Shown: positions 23,711-34,089 of the stretch, one piece after another
Numbering within the stretch: the first letter of the stretch is position 1
Layout of the letters: each line of letters starts with the position of its first letter
Assembly: GCA_015680685.1 (NCBI GenBank)
Contig: MNCI01010462.1
Coordinates: 537,021 to 601,020 of the forward strand
Direction of reading: 5' to 3'
Length of the DNA stretch: 64,000 nucleotides
From: Gnetum montanum
Taxonomy: Eukaryota; Streptophyta; Gnetopsida; Gnetales; Gnetaceae
The notes under the pieces: generated by a model
Seen by the model: the letters and a program-made list of their open reading frames with translations, nothing else
The model's database searches: none
What the model was told of the DNA's origin: nothing
Program-made: the position numbers and the translations under genes

Positions 23711-25394
23711 TATAGCGACTAAAAACATCAAAGGCTGGAATGGTACACTCAGGGGTTCACAGTCATACAACTTTGACCCTACATCCACATGAGGGAATGC
23801 TAGAAATGAAAGTGGGGTGCCTAGAATGGGCTTGTTGATTGAACTAGGACTTACAAGGTGTTACGCCAAAACAAATGCCAAGGGTTTGCACTGTGTTTAC
23901 AATGTCCACTATGTCAACTAGGGTGAGCATAGTTGAGGTTTCCAATGCAAAGAAAGGGTGAAAACATACAAATATGTGTAGAAAGACATCAAAATAATGT
24001 TAATAAAATGCTAGCATGAGAAAAAAATGTCAAAAATGTATAGGAAGTAAGTAAAAGAGAAATTGGCAACACCCTAAATGGGTGGAAGCATAGTTAATTG
24101 CAAAGAAGAATGAGGAGGTACACAGTGTACAAATAGGCATAGTAAGTAGCATAGTCATAGTCTCAGGGTTTTTAGTCTATGAATATTGACATTAATTGTG
24201 AAGTTTGAGCCTACTAGGTTAGCTGTCATAGTATCCTACAAGCTATGGTGGTCTACAATGTGCAAGGTAAGTGTGTGATAGTGGTGTAGTGGTGTGCAAT
24301 AGTGTCGATCAAAGTACCAAGTGCGCTCAAATCCTAGAGTACTCCAAATGCAAATTTGCTAGTTGAATGCTTCAAAATAGCAACCACTAAAATGTGAAAC
24401 ATTAGGGTATTTATAGGGCTATAGTTTCCATGAACTATGGATTGGGAACCCTATGGCATAGGGGTAGTTAGGACTATGATAGACCCAACTACACTCCCAC
24501 TGAAGCAAATGGTGTTTTGCTGGTGTGCTCTAATGGACCCTATGAGACTACCAGAGTGTGGCTACACTACCAAGACTATATGTCTCAATTCCAAATAGAC
24601 CACAATGTACTTGAAAATAATGCAAAATAGTGTAGTTTTGGATACTATATTTCAGGACTCTGCTATTCACTCTTTGAAGTAGTGTTGAGCATAGGTACAA
24701 TTTAGGGGCAAATAGGGGATGCAAAAGAAATCCAAATTGCTAATCTTGCTTGCCAAAGGAATGTTGAAGCTGGGATGAAGGTCAATGCTGAGTTCTAAAG
24801 GCTTCTAGAGGTAGTTTTGCATGACTATGCTAACTATGCTCTAGATCATAGTCCAATAGTTAGAGAAATTTTGCAAAAAAAATGTGTTCCAATGTTGACT
24901 ACACTGACTATGCTCTAGAGTGTACTCTTGGTAGTGAGAGCATAGCTTTAACACTTAGAAAAATCTACCAAAACTAATGTCTTCCTACAAACTAGGTTGA
25001 CTATGTTTTGGAGCATAGTAGAGAATGTAGTCTCAAAGGATAGAAAATTTTCTGAACTATTTCTTCCATGCCAACCAAGCCTAACAAATTTTGGTTTAAC
25101 ACTTGGGAAAATTTTCAAACCTAGCTATTAGTGTGCTAACTATGCTAACTATGCTCTAGAGCATAGTCTTAGCAATGAGAGCATAGTTTGACACTTAGAA
25201 AAATTTGTAGCTACTATTGACACTTAGAAAAATCTTGCAAATATGGACTATTTCTACCAACTACATTGACTATGCTCTAGAGCATAGTCCTAGTAGTGGA
25301 AGTGTAGGCCCAACATTGAGAAAAGTTTACATTGAGTTGACACTTAGAAAAATTCTCAGTTAAGACCTAATGGCCCAAATTTGGTGGTGTTTCA
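23711..25394 (-). repeat. 5' LTR of element A
   Basis: Partner of 6508-8191 and exactly the same length. The outer end TTTCA at 25394 is intact; the inner end begins TATAGCGACT, where TG has become TA. TATAAATA (minus) is at 24409-24416 and the palindrome-rich repeat block at about 24820-25330. It would have driven transcription leftward. Confidence 0.92.
24409..24416 (-). promoter_or_regulatory. TATA-like box in the 5' LTR of A
   Basis: TATAAATA on the minus strand in a gccctataaataccc context, at the same place as in the 3' LTR and like the word in the D LTR (51585). Confidence 0.55.
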
Positions 25395-25399
25395 CCATG
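25395..25399. repeat. Target-site duplication of element A, right copy (CCATG)
   Basis: Identical to 6503-6507. Directly after it, element C continues with gctctaggtcctatatgtcc. Confidence 0.85.
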
Positions 25400-25620
25400 G
25401 CTCTAGGTCCTATATGTCCCCAACATTTATCATTATGAACTTTCTTAAGGACTATGAAAGCTTTGGTTTTACCTAAGCACACTAACAATATGTCACCATA
25501 AGTTTGTCAACATAATGTGTTATCACCTATGATGACATACTATTTTGATTATTTACCTACAACATACTTCTAAGAAGTAGTGACATTCTATGATCATTGA
25601 CAATGTATGAGTTAAAATTT
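25400..25620 (-). pseudogene. Integrase zinc-binding fragment of element C
   Basis: On the minus strand, LLVCLGKTKAF and VHNDKCWGHIGPRAM match the H-H half of the integrase zinc domain (HEGxCGGHIGPRAM in relatives). The frame then runs into element A, so the Cys pair and the catalytic core lie at 5655-6507. Confidence 0.75.
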
Positions 25621-25759
25621 GATATCCTTATACCATTTCCTTAGAGGGATGATATTGAAGGAGGCTATAAAGTTATCCTTAGTGTTTTGCTTAATGGGAA
25701 TAGCATAGTTCATGATTAAGGAAGGAAATATACTAAACACATGAGGCATCACACTAAGG

Positions 25760-26630
25760 GCTAAGGTTGCAGTAGCATTAGCTAGCATGTTCTCAGTATG
25801 GGGTACATGCTAGATACTAATGTTTATGATTTATTGTATCAGTTTCTTTCCTAGGTCATAGTAAGGTTCTGAATGTTTTACTTTACATGCATAGGCCTTA
25901 GTTACTTGGTTAATCACAAGTTTTTTATCACATTTCATCATTAGGCACTTGATTCCAAGGTCACAAGCTATCATCATTTTCTTGATCAATCCTTCATAAT
26001 CTACCACATTATTGATACATGGGAATTTAAAATGGTAAGAGAAAGGTTGGATTTCACTAAATGGGATTGTTATGATGGTAGTAGCACTAGTTCATTGAAT
26101 GGTTGAAGCTTCATCAAAGTGCATAACCACCCCATAGCCCTTAGGTATAGTTCTAATAATTTTGATGTGTTCATTTAAGGATTTAGGATATATGGGCACA
26201 TGGTCTTCTACTAGTGAAACAGTAAGTTGTATGGCTATAGCTTGACCATTCATTGATGGTTAAGAGATGTAATGAAGGAAAAACTCATTTGTTATGACAT
26301 GTGAATGAGCTATATAGCTACTTTCATAGAGATTGATCATGATTACTCTAAGGATGTTGTCTTTGCAAATGATGTTGACTTGGCTCTTAAAAAGATAATG
26401 CCACCACTTTGGTGTATTAGGTCTCATAGGTAATCAATGCATGGCTTAAGTAGTATATAGGTAACTTCACTCCATAATCTTGTTTTAGATAAAGCATAGA
26501 GGAAATAGACATGTTAGATATAGCAAGGTAGATGTAAAAAGGTTTATCCTTTTGCAATGAATAAACTATAGATATTTGTCGAAACTCTTACTTAAGGTTT
26601 TAAAAGGCTTCTTTGCATTGAGTTTTCCAC
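25760..26630 (-). pseudogene. Tandem RNase H domains of element C
   Basis: The second RNase H (about 25790-26110, minus) has VVDYEGLIKK, CLMMKCDKKLVINQV and ACKVKHSEPYYDL, matching A and B. The gypsy-type RNase H (about 26290-26630) is more broken. Two RNase H domains are present in A, B and C, supporting a single lineage. Confidence 0.72.
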
Positions 26631-27500
26631 TCATATTGAACTTCTTTATTAATCAAGTATTGCATGGATTGTAATTTATCCATAAGCCTAGTGATGAACC
26701 TATGAATAAATTGTAATCTACCTTACAATCCTCAAAGATCCTTAAGGTTAGTTGGTGGTGCCAAGTTAGATATGGCCTTAACTTTATCAGGATCAACACG
26801 TATTCCAAATTTGGATACTACAAAGCTAAGAATCTTACTAGTTTTTATGTTAAAGACACAATTTATGGGGTTACACCTAGGCTCATACTTGAGCCATCAT
26901 TTAAGAACAAGGTTAATGTCATGTGCATGGTCATTATCAACTTTTGACTTAACAACTATATCATCTATGTAGTCATTGAGAAATCCTAATATATAATTAC
27001 TAAAGATGTATGTAACTACTCTTTGGTAGATTTATCCTACATTATTTAGGCCAAAGAACATCATGATGTAATAAAAGGTACCCCAAGGAGTCATGAAGGT
27101 TGTACTAGGTTGATGTTCTAGGTTAATCCTAATTTGGTTGTATCTAGAGAACCCATCCATGAAGGATAGTAAGGAGTGTCCAACAGTAGTGTTGATAAGT
27201 TGGTCAATACTAGCTAAAGTAAAATCATCCTTGATGGTTTTCTTATTTAGGTCTCATAAATCAATACATATATGTATATTTCCATTTTTTTAGGAACTAC
27301 CACTATATTAGAAACCAATTCTGCATAATCAACAACTCAAATGAAACTAGCTTGATATAGTTTTGTAATCTCGTCAAGAACTACTAGGGCTAAATATGAC
27401 ATAATCTTGTGAATTTGTTACTGAATAGGTCTAATACTAAGATCAAGTATGATGTTTTATTACACTAGGTATGGGTCAAGACCTAGAATATCTTCATATG
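26630..27500 (-). pseudogene. Reverse transcriptase of element C, cut by element B
   Basis: The minus strand has SNIVVVPKK near 27300, LLSFMDGFSRY near 27150 and YIDDIVVKSK near 26950, then NCVFNIKTSKIL and a helical end GRLQFIHRFITRLMDKLQ. The catalytic DD is kept. The domain is cut at its N-terminal side by the B insertion at 27500; its linker resumes at 57738. Frameshifts near 27240 and elsewhere. Confidence 0.82.
27496..27500. repeat. Target-site duplication of element B, left copy (ATATG)
   Basis: ATATG before the B LTR against ATACG after it (57733-57737), four of five matching. The uninterrupted relative in B (near 33085) has tcatatgacc, which fits a site duplicated on insertion. Confidence 0.7.
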
Positions 27501-28903
27501 TATTACAACTAGAAAATTTGCTTACTGGAAAACTGAAGATCCTTGTGTAATGGTTTTAACCCCAGATCCCAAGAAACTATATGGAAAATAGGATCTATGT
27601 AACCTAGATGATTTAGTAGATCACACAGGGACTTAAGAAGGGTCAAGCAAGATAACAAAATGAAAATGCAAATACAAATCTAGAAAATATATGCATTGTA
27701 ATGAAACAAATGAATAAAAATTGTACACAAATAGAATAGTAAACTTTATTCTAATATAAATAAAGGAGTTTCAAGGAATATCTACAATATGTACCTAGAT
27801 AATTAGTGGAGTTCACTTTTGTAGGGGTTTAGATTCCATTGAAACTAATGGCTCTTGGTGCCACAGTTAGCTCTATGATTCAAAGGTTTTGCAACTCCCA
27901 ATGTTGTTGGATCTTACTACTCTTTGCATCAAATTTATGAGATTTATGAGTGATTTCAAATCACAAAAGTAAGTAATGTTGGGAGTCTTGGTGCTCAAAT
28001 GCTTAGATCTAATGCCAAAATCTCATGCAATCTCAAAGGGTGATGTAACAATGGCTATGATGGCTACAAGTTCCATCCTAGTGGTTCAAGAAGTTATGTG
28101 TATGCAAGATTGTAATAAATCTCAAATGCAAAAATATTCGTAAAAATGCAAAAGTGTCTATGGTATTGGTGATTTATTTTTGTAGGAGTTTGACCTCAAA
28201 TTTGGTTGTAAATTTTTCTTGATTTCTGATAGAATTCTGGGTATGTGTAAGTGTTTGTAGGTGTACAAATCCAGTGGGTTACTATGTATGGTAGCTTTTG
28301 ATATTCTTATTGCCTCAAAACCATTCCATTTACTAAAAATAATAAATGAGGATTTTACCCACTCTAGCTTCTTCCATCCACATTGGACCTTCCAACACAA
28401 AGCTAAAGTGTAGGGTTAATGCTTGAGTTGGAGTAGTACTGAAATTCCAGGTCATACTATAGCAATGCTAGTGGGGTTAAGTAGCAATGGGGTTAAGTAG
28501 TAATGCTAGAGGGTAAGAGTTATATCTCCCACACTAGGCATGGGTGATGTTACAACCTCCAATGTAGGATATAGGTGGATCATACCCCCCATTGGTTTTT
28601 CTATCATAGTAAATGTTATACCCTCCCCCACCCCCCCTACAAAACCCATTGAAATGCTAATTTTGGTAGTACAAAAAGGCATTTTCAACCTTTTCAAGTA
28701 CAAATATAAGCATAATATGACTTTTTTCACCTAGTGATTGAGGCTTTAACCACTTATGAGGCATTTTTTAAATAACAAAAGCTAAAGTATATGACATTGC
28801 ATCTCTTTGGTTGTAATATTAACATTTTACAATGATGTTTAACATTACGTTTCATGGGGTAAGGTCTAAATAGGTTACAACATGCTTTTCTGGTGGTGTT
28901 TCA
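27501..28903 (-). repeat. 3' LTR of element B
   Basis: Begins TATTACAACT (TATTGCGACT in the partner, consistent with C-to-T/G-to-A decay) and ends gtggtgtttca. Shared with 56465-57732: ctcccaatgttgttggatct, caatggctatgatggcta, agcatgggtgatgt. A C-rich run at 28617-28640 is part of a conserved region. Confidence 0.85.
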
Positions 28904-28919
28904 TTATCCCCTCTTTGTT
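28904..28919 (-). other. Polypurine tract of element B
   Basis: On the minus strand aacaaagaggggataa directly precedes TGAAACACC. Same word family as in A, C and D. Confidence 0.75.
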
Positions 28920-29900
28920 GGTGTGTAGAGGATTGACCTAAGGGAAACTAACAAAGAATACAAAACACCACTACAAGTCCATCACTAATGTTCCCTCGTC
29001 ACACTCAGTTCAGTTTTGTTGAACCATGCCAAAGAGTTTTTGTGATGATGGAATAATGATATGATGGGTAACGGTAATGAGGTTATGGAAGAACAATGTA
29101 TTTCATTGTTAACATCATTTCTTTTCCATTGACATGTTGGTCAATCAGTGATTTTGGTACTTTTTGTTCTTTTCAAAAGGTTGGTCATTCAACAAATGTG
29201 TTTAAGGCCCCAACATCTCTCTCCAAGGCTTCTTTGGCCACTAGGCTCCTTCCTTTGCATAGTTGGAGCCATTTGTTTACGCTTTTGGTCTACATTAACT
29301 TTTTCAGATTCTTTGCTATTTTCTTCTTCACTTTTTGATTGGGGTAAAACCTTCATTGGGTTCCTTTTTCAAAGTTGATCTAATTGCAATTTTTCAATTG
29401 AATCAGGTGTGTTACACCCAATGGACTTAGTGATTATTTCAATTAATGAGATGTGTTACATTCAATGGACTTGTGGGTGGAGCATGATGAAGGGATGTCA
29501 TATGCTCACAATGCATGTGTCAAATACTGATCAACATTGATATTCAACATAAGGAACATTATTATTAGGCTATAGGGTTGGGTTCAGGAAGTGGGAATAG
29601 GAATGCAACAAAATAAGTAGTCTTGATAGAGTAGGACAAGCTCACTGAATATTTTGCATTAAGGTCATGTGGTGACTTGCTACCATGATGAGTTGCACCT
29701 TTACAATGACTTTCAAGCTTCATCCTACAAGCACAACCTCAAGAGAATAAGAAAAAAACACAAATAAATCATGTTATTATAGTAGAATGCATATGGTCAC
29801 AAAATGATTAGTAAATTAGGCTACCATAGGTTACACATGCCAAAAAGTTTAGTAGTTCTCTTGTTGTGCAAAATAGATCATGCAGGCTTACTTATTATTG
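28920..29900 (-). pseudogene. Conserved sense-strand region after integrase, element B
   Basis: Minus-strand frames read GATHHGSKSPHDLNAKYSVS near 29690, VTHLIQLKN near 29390 with a lysine-rich follow-up, and LFGMVQ and CFVFFVSF just before the polypurine tract. The same words occur in the same order in C and D. Product not recognised; this may be one ORF after integrase or the polyprotein tail. Several frameshifts are needed to join the pieces. Confidence 0.45.
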
Positions 29901-29944
29901 GCTATGAAGGTTTTCGATATTAGCTATTGGTTCTGGAAGGCTAC

Positions 29945-31130
29945 ATGTAGTAATAATTTAGATAGGAATGATTAACCAAATTGGCCAACTTATTTTGATC
30001 CATATCTTCTATCCTAAATTCTTTGTTTTCATAGACCTTAGTGGCCAAGAAAGTTCCTTTCCAGTTGGATGAGAATTTGACTGCATGCTCATAGACAACC
30101 TTGAGGACTAGGTTACCTTCATTAATCTTACACTTTGTTAGGTTATGGTGCTATTTCCATTTATATCTCTTATGCTATTTCTTGACATGAGTAAGCATTT
30201 GTACCCATTGCTCCTCTACCAAGTCTAGGTCCATGGTACACAACTCCTTATTTTGTTCATCATTGATGATGTTTGACAATGGTACCTAGAGTGATGGTAC
30301 CTACAATTCAAGAGGTAAATTAGCTTTAGAACCTTAAACCAAGCTATAAGTGGTTACATTAGATGAATTTCTTAAGGTTATTTCATAAGCGCAAAGTGCA
30401 TGGATAAGCCAGTCATGCTAGTTGCATTTGCTATTATTCAACATCTTTTTGAGCATGTTGATGATGGCCTTATTTCTTGCTTCAGCTTGTCCATTGGATT
30501 GAGGGTAATATGGTGATGAAAAAGAGTGCTTAATTCCTGAGTCATGAAAAAAGATCTTCATTCCTTGACTACTAAATTGTGATGTATTATCTATGACTAT
30601 GATCATAGGTATGCCAAAATAGACTACAATGTTATCAAGTATGAATCTACAGACTTGTTTAGACATTTTCTTCCTTAGGAGAATAGCTTCAAGCCACTTC
30701 ATAAAGTAATCAATTGTAGTGATGATAAAGCTATGCCCTGTGGAAGACTTAGGTGTTATAGATCCAATGATATCCAATGTCCACCTTTGAAATGATCAAG
30801 TTATCTAAGTAGTATGTAACTTAGTTGGTAGTATGTGTATAAGGTTGTTATGCCATTGATAAGTATCATAAGTTTTAACCTTATGCAGGTAGTCACTTTT
30901 CATATAGGACCTATAATAACATAATCATCTAATCTTAGAAAACATAGCTCTAGGTCCTATATGTCCTCTACATAAACTCTCATGAAGTTTCTCTAGGACT
31001 ATTCGAGCTTCAAATTTGCCTAATCACACTAATAATATTTGATCGTAGAACCATCAACATAATGTATTATCATCTACTATGACATACTATTTTGGTAATT
31101 TACATACAACATCCTTTAGAGAAATAGACA
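29945..31130 (-). pseudogene. Integrase of element B
   Basis: The core is open for 119 codons (30418-30777, minus) with all three catalytic residues: Asp in MDIIGSITP, Asp in IIVIDN, Glu in NGQAEARNKAI. The GPY/F-like end (29950-30150) has EGNLVLKVV, TFLATKVYENKEF and NHSYLNYYYM followed by a stop. The zinc part (30880-31130) keeps HESLCRGHIGPRAM, but its Cys pair reads YDTYQWH, so both cysteines are gone. Frame breaks lie between the zinc part and the core. This is the best-preserved integrase core in the window. Confidence 0.88.
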
Positions 31131-31343
31131 AGCTTTGTGAATGTTCATCATGCATGAGATAAAACTTGATATTATCATACCACTTCTTTAAGGGAGTAGT
31201 ATGAACTATGGCCACAATGGTATGCTCAATGCTCCATGTGATGGGAATAGCATGTCCATAGTCAAGGTGGAAAACATTATAAACACATTTGGAATCACAC
31301 TAAGGGTGAGCATTACAATGGCATTGGCTATAGTGTTCTTGGT

Positions 31344-32200
31344 TTAGGGTATTAGTTGGACATCAATGTCTATAAATTGTTGTAATAGTTTCTTCACTAG
31401 GTCATAGTAAGGTTGTAAATGTTTTCCTTTGCATGGATAAACCTTTGTTATTTGGTTAACCATAAGTTTTGAGTCACCTTTGATCATTAAGTATTTAACT
31501 CCTTTATCATAAGCTACGATCATCCCTTTGATCAAACCTTCACACATTGTTATATTTCTGATACATGAAAATTCAGAGTGATAAGAAAAGGGTTGGATTT
31601 CACTAGATTGGAATGTTATGATGGAAGAAAATCTAGGTCCATTAGCAATTGAAGCTTTATCAAAGTTCATTACCACGTCATATCCCTCAGGTAGTTGGCT
31701 AATGGTGTTAACATGTTCATTGGGGAACTCAAGGTTAATAGCTACATGATCATTAACTAGTGAGATGGTGAATTGTACAACTCTAGCTTTACCTTTCATT
31801 GATGTTTAATAAACATAATGAAAGTCAAACTCCATTGTTATGGATTTCCAATGGGATATATGACTACTTTAATTGATTTTAGTTGATATGGATCTAAGCA
31901 CATTATCTTTTTAAATGATCTTGACCTAGCTTCTAAAGACGAAGTGTTTGCACTTCTTCAACAAGAAGACTAGTGCTAGATAATACTTCTTCACTTTGGT
32001 GTATCAGGTCTCATGGGTGACTAATGCATGGCTCAATTAGTATATTGGAAACTCTACTTCATCACCTCATTTCTAATAGAGTAGAGAGGAAATGGATACA
32101 TTAGAGATAGCAAGGTACATGTAAAATGGTTTATCCTTTTATGAAGGATAAATTGTTGGTAGTTGAGCCAACTCTTGCTTAATGTTTTCAAAGGCTTCTT
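31344..32200 (-). pseudogene. Tandem RNase H domains of element B
   Basis: A 151-codon open frame at 31344-31799 (minus) holds the second RNase H: VVMNFDKASIANG with the first Asp, CEGLIKGM with the Glu, and MIKGDSKLMVNQI with the next Asp. Upstream (31810-32200), through stops, is the gypsy-type RNase H: DEVEFPIY.LSHALVTHE and LVFLLKKCKHFVF. The pairing of two RNase H domains before integrase is the clearest evidence for the Tat branch. Confidence 0.85.
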
Positions 32201-33431
32201 AGCATTAAGCTATCAACTCATAGTAAACTCCTTTCTCAAGCAAGTGTTGAATGGGTTGTAACTTATCCATAATCCTAGTGATAAACCTATAGATAAATTG
32301 TAATCTACCTTGTAATCCCCGAGGCTCCTTAAGGATAGTAGGTGAATCCAAGTTGGATATATCTCTAACATTATCAAGATCAATGCATATTCTCACTTTG
32401 GAAACTACAAAGCCAAGCATCTTACCAATTTTAACACCAAAGACATACCTTTTGGGATTAAGCCTAAGCAAATATTTGAGGCATTATTTAAGTACAAGGT
32501 CAAGGTCATGTGCATGGTATTTGGTCACTTTGGACTTAAATAACTATATTATCTACATTGTTGTTGAACAAACCTAACATGTAATCAATAATGATATATG
32601 TCATGGTTCTCTGGTAGGTCACTCCTACATTCTTTAGGCTAAAGGGCATTATGATATAGCAAAAGATATCCCAAGGGGTCATGAAATTCATACTAAGTTA
32701 ATGATTTGGATTAATCCTAATTTGGTTTTATCTTGAGAACCCATCCATGAAGGATAACAAGGCATGCCCATCTATAGTATCAATAAGATGGTTAATACTA
32801 GGTAAAGGAAAATCATCTATGATGGTTTCCTTATTTAGGTCATATAAATATATGTAAATATGTACACTCCCATTTTTATTAGGGACTACCACTATATTAA
32901 ACATCATTGTGCATGATCTATAGCTCAAATGAAACCAACTTAATATACTTTTGTGATTTTATTATGAACTACTAAGGTCAAATCCAGTCTACTCTTGCAA
33001 ACCTCTTGATTAACTGGTTTAATGCTAGGATCAAGTATGATGTTATGTTATATTGAGTGTGGATCTAGACTTAGCATATCTTCATATGACCAAGAAAATT
33101 CCTTAATGTTATCTTGTAGGACCTTGGTGATATCTTGAGCCTGTTGAGGTTCTACTAAGGAACTTTGTTTTAGGGTTTTCTTTGAACCACTATGGGTCAT
33201 GATAGGAACCTTAACTAGAGAGTCTTTTGTAACATTGCTAGCTTGTAGGTCAAGGGTTTTTACTAGGTTTTCAGGCCATTCTAGAGGCTTTGATATCAAG
33301 GCTATGAGGCTGACAAGATTCTCAGGCTCAAGATCTAGGCAATTAAGGTAAATGGATCATTCAACAACACCATGATGCACACATATGCTTAAAGGAAAAT
33401 TGATTTTCTTCTAGGTACTCATACTCTAATC
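32200..33431 (-). pseudogene. Protease-RT linker and reverse transcriptase of element B
   Basis: The linker (33048-33299, minus) ends in FSWSYEDMLSLDP, the usual entry to plant gypsy RT. Then come NIVVVPNKNGSVHIYIYLYDLN, DDFPLPSINHLID and HALLSFMDGFSR (32728-32928), and LRLNPKRYVFGVKIGKML (32205-32471). The catalytic YVDD box reads NVDN near 32550, so one catalytic Asp is Asn. Frame breaks separate the blocks. Confidence 0.87.
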
Positions 33432-33442
33432 CTACATGTTAA
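33431..33442 (-). promoter_or_regulatory. Putative sense-strand splice acceptor before the RT half (B)
   Basis: On the minus strand ttaacatgtag is followed by gattagagt and the open linker frame. It lies at the same place as the stronger acceptor of A at 13531-13556 and shares tgtag/gatta. Confidence 0.35.
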
Positions 33443-34089
33443 CCATAAATAAATTAATTGGAACTTGGATAAATATGAGTAAATAATGATAAAATGCTAT
33501 ATGATTATGAAAATACATGCTACTTCAATGCAAAAAACGTGCAAACAATACTAACCAAGGCCATATGAGATAGACATAGGTCAAAAAAAGATCAAGAAAA
33601 GGTTAAAACAAGGTCAAAGATAGTTGAAATCAATAAATAGGGTCTAATATGATCAGGTAAGATCACATGTTTTCCAATTTAAGGCCTTGGCAGCCCATGG
33701 TGCTATTTTAAGGCCTTAGCAGACCCTGGGGCACATGGTATTAGATGATGATAAGGAAGGTCAAACTACATTAGTCAATACTAATAAAAGGCTAAACAAT
33801 CATCAATAGAGGCCATAAAAGAGAGAGAGAGGTTAAATGAGGTCAACTAGTGGCCATAAAGGTCAATAATGCATAACAAAGGTTGAAAGAGATTAAAACA
33901 TGATAAAACAAGGCCATGTGAGACCTAGTGGAATTCATGTGGTAGAAAATGACAAACTTTGATTAAAAAAGGATTATTTTTTACTACGTTTTAGGCCTTA
34001 GTAGGACATGGTTTAAGGATACAAGGATGCTAGGTTAGTTTGGGCACTTTTCAAGGCTATTTTAAGGCTATTTATGTCAAAAAGCAAGG
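33443..34089 (-). repeat. Border repeats and purine-rich spacer between the RT half and the array (B)
   Basis: No gene. Copies of the border word (tttaaggccttggcagcccatgg) lie at about 33672-33735, and a further copy (ttaggccttagtaggacatgg) at 33990-34015. Between them is a purine-rich stretch with repeated aggtcaa words. Confidence 0.6.

Larger units (their letters stand above)
6508..25394 (-). mobile_element. Element A: complete Ty3/gypsy (Tat/Ogre-like) element, 18,887 bp
   Basis: Two direct repeats of identical length (1684 bp each) and a perfect 5-bp duplication define this minus-strand element inserted in the integrase of C. In transcription order it holds the 5' LTR (25394-23711), a putative primer-binding site, gag, protease, a gap of about 6.2 kb containing an opposite-strand gene, RT, two RNase H domains, integrase, a tandem array, a post-integrase region, a polypurine tract and the 3' LTR. 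By eye the LTRs differ at roughly one base in five or six in the aligned parts, so it is old. Stops and frameshifts are everywhere; integrase has also lost catalytic residues. Confidence 0.92.

Noticed and set aside
28540-28734. Overlapping ORFs on both strands near the C-rich run
   Set aside because: Inside the 3' LTR of B; not kept in the 5' LTR.
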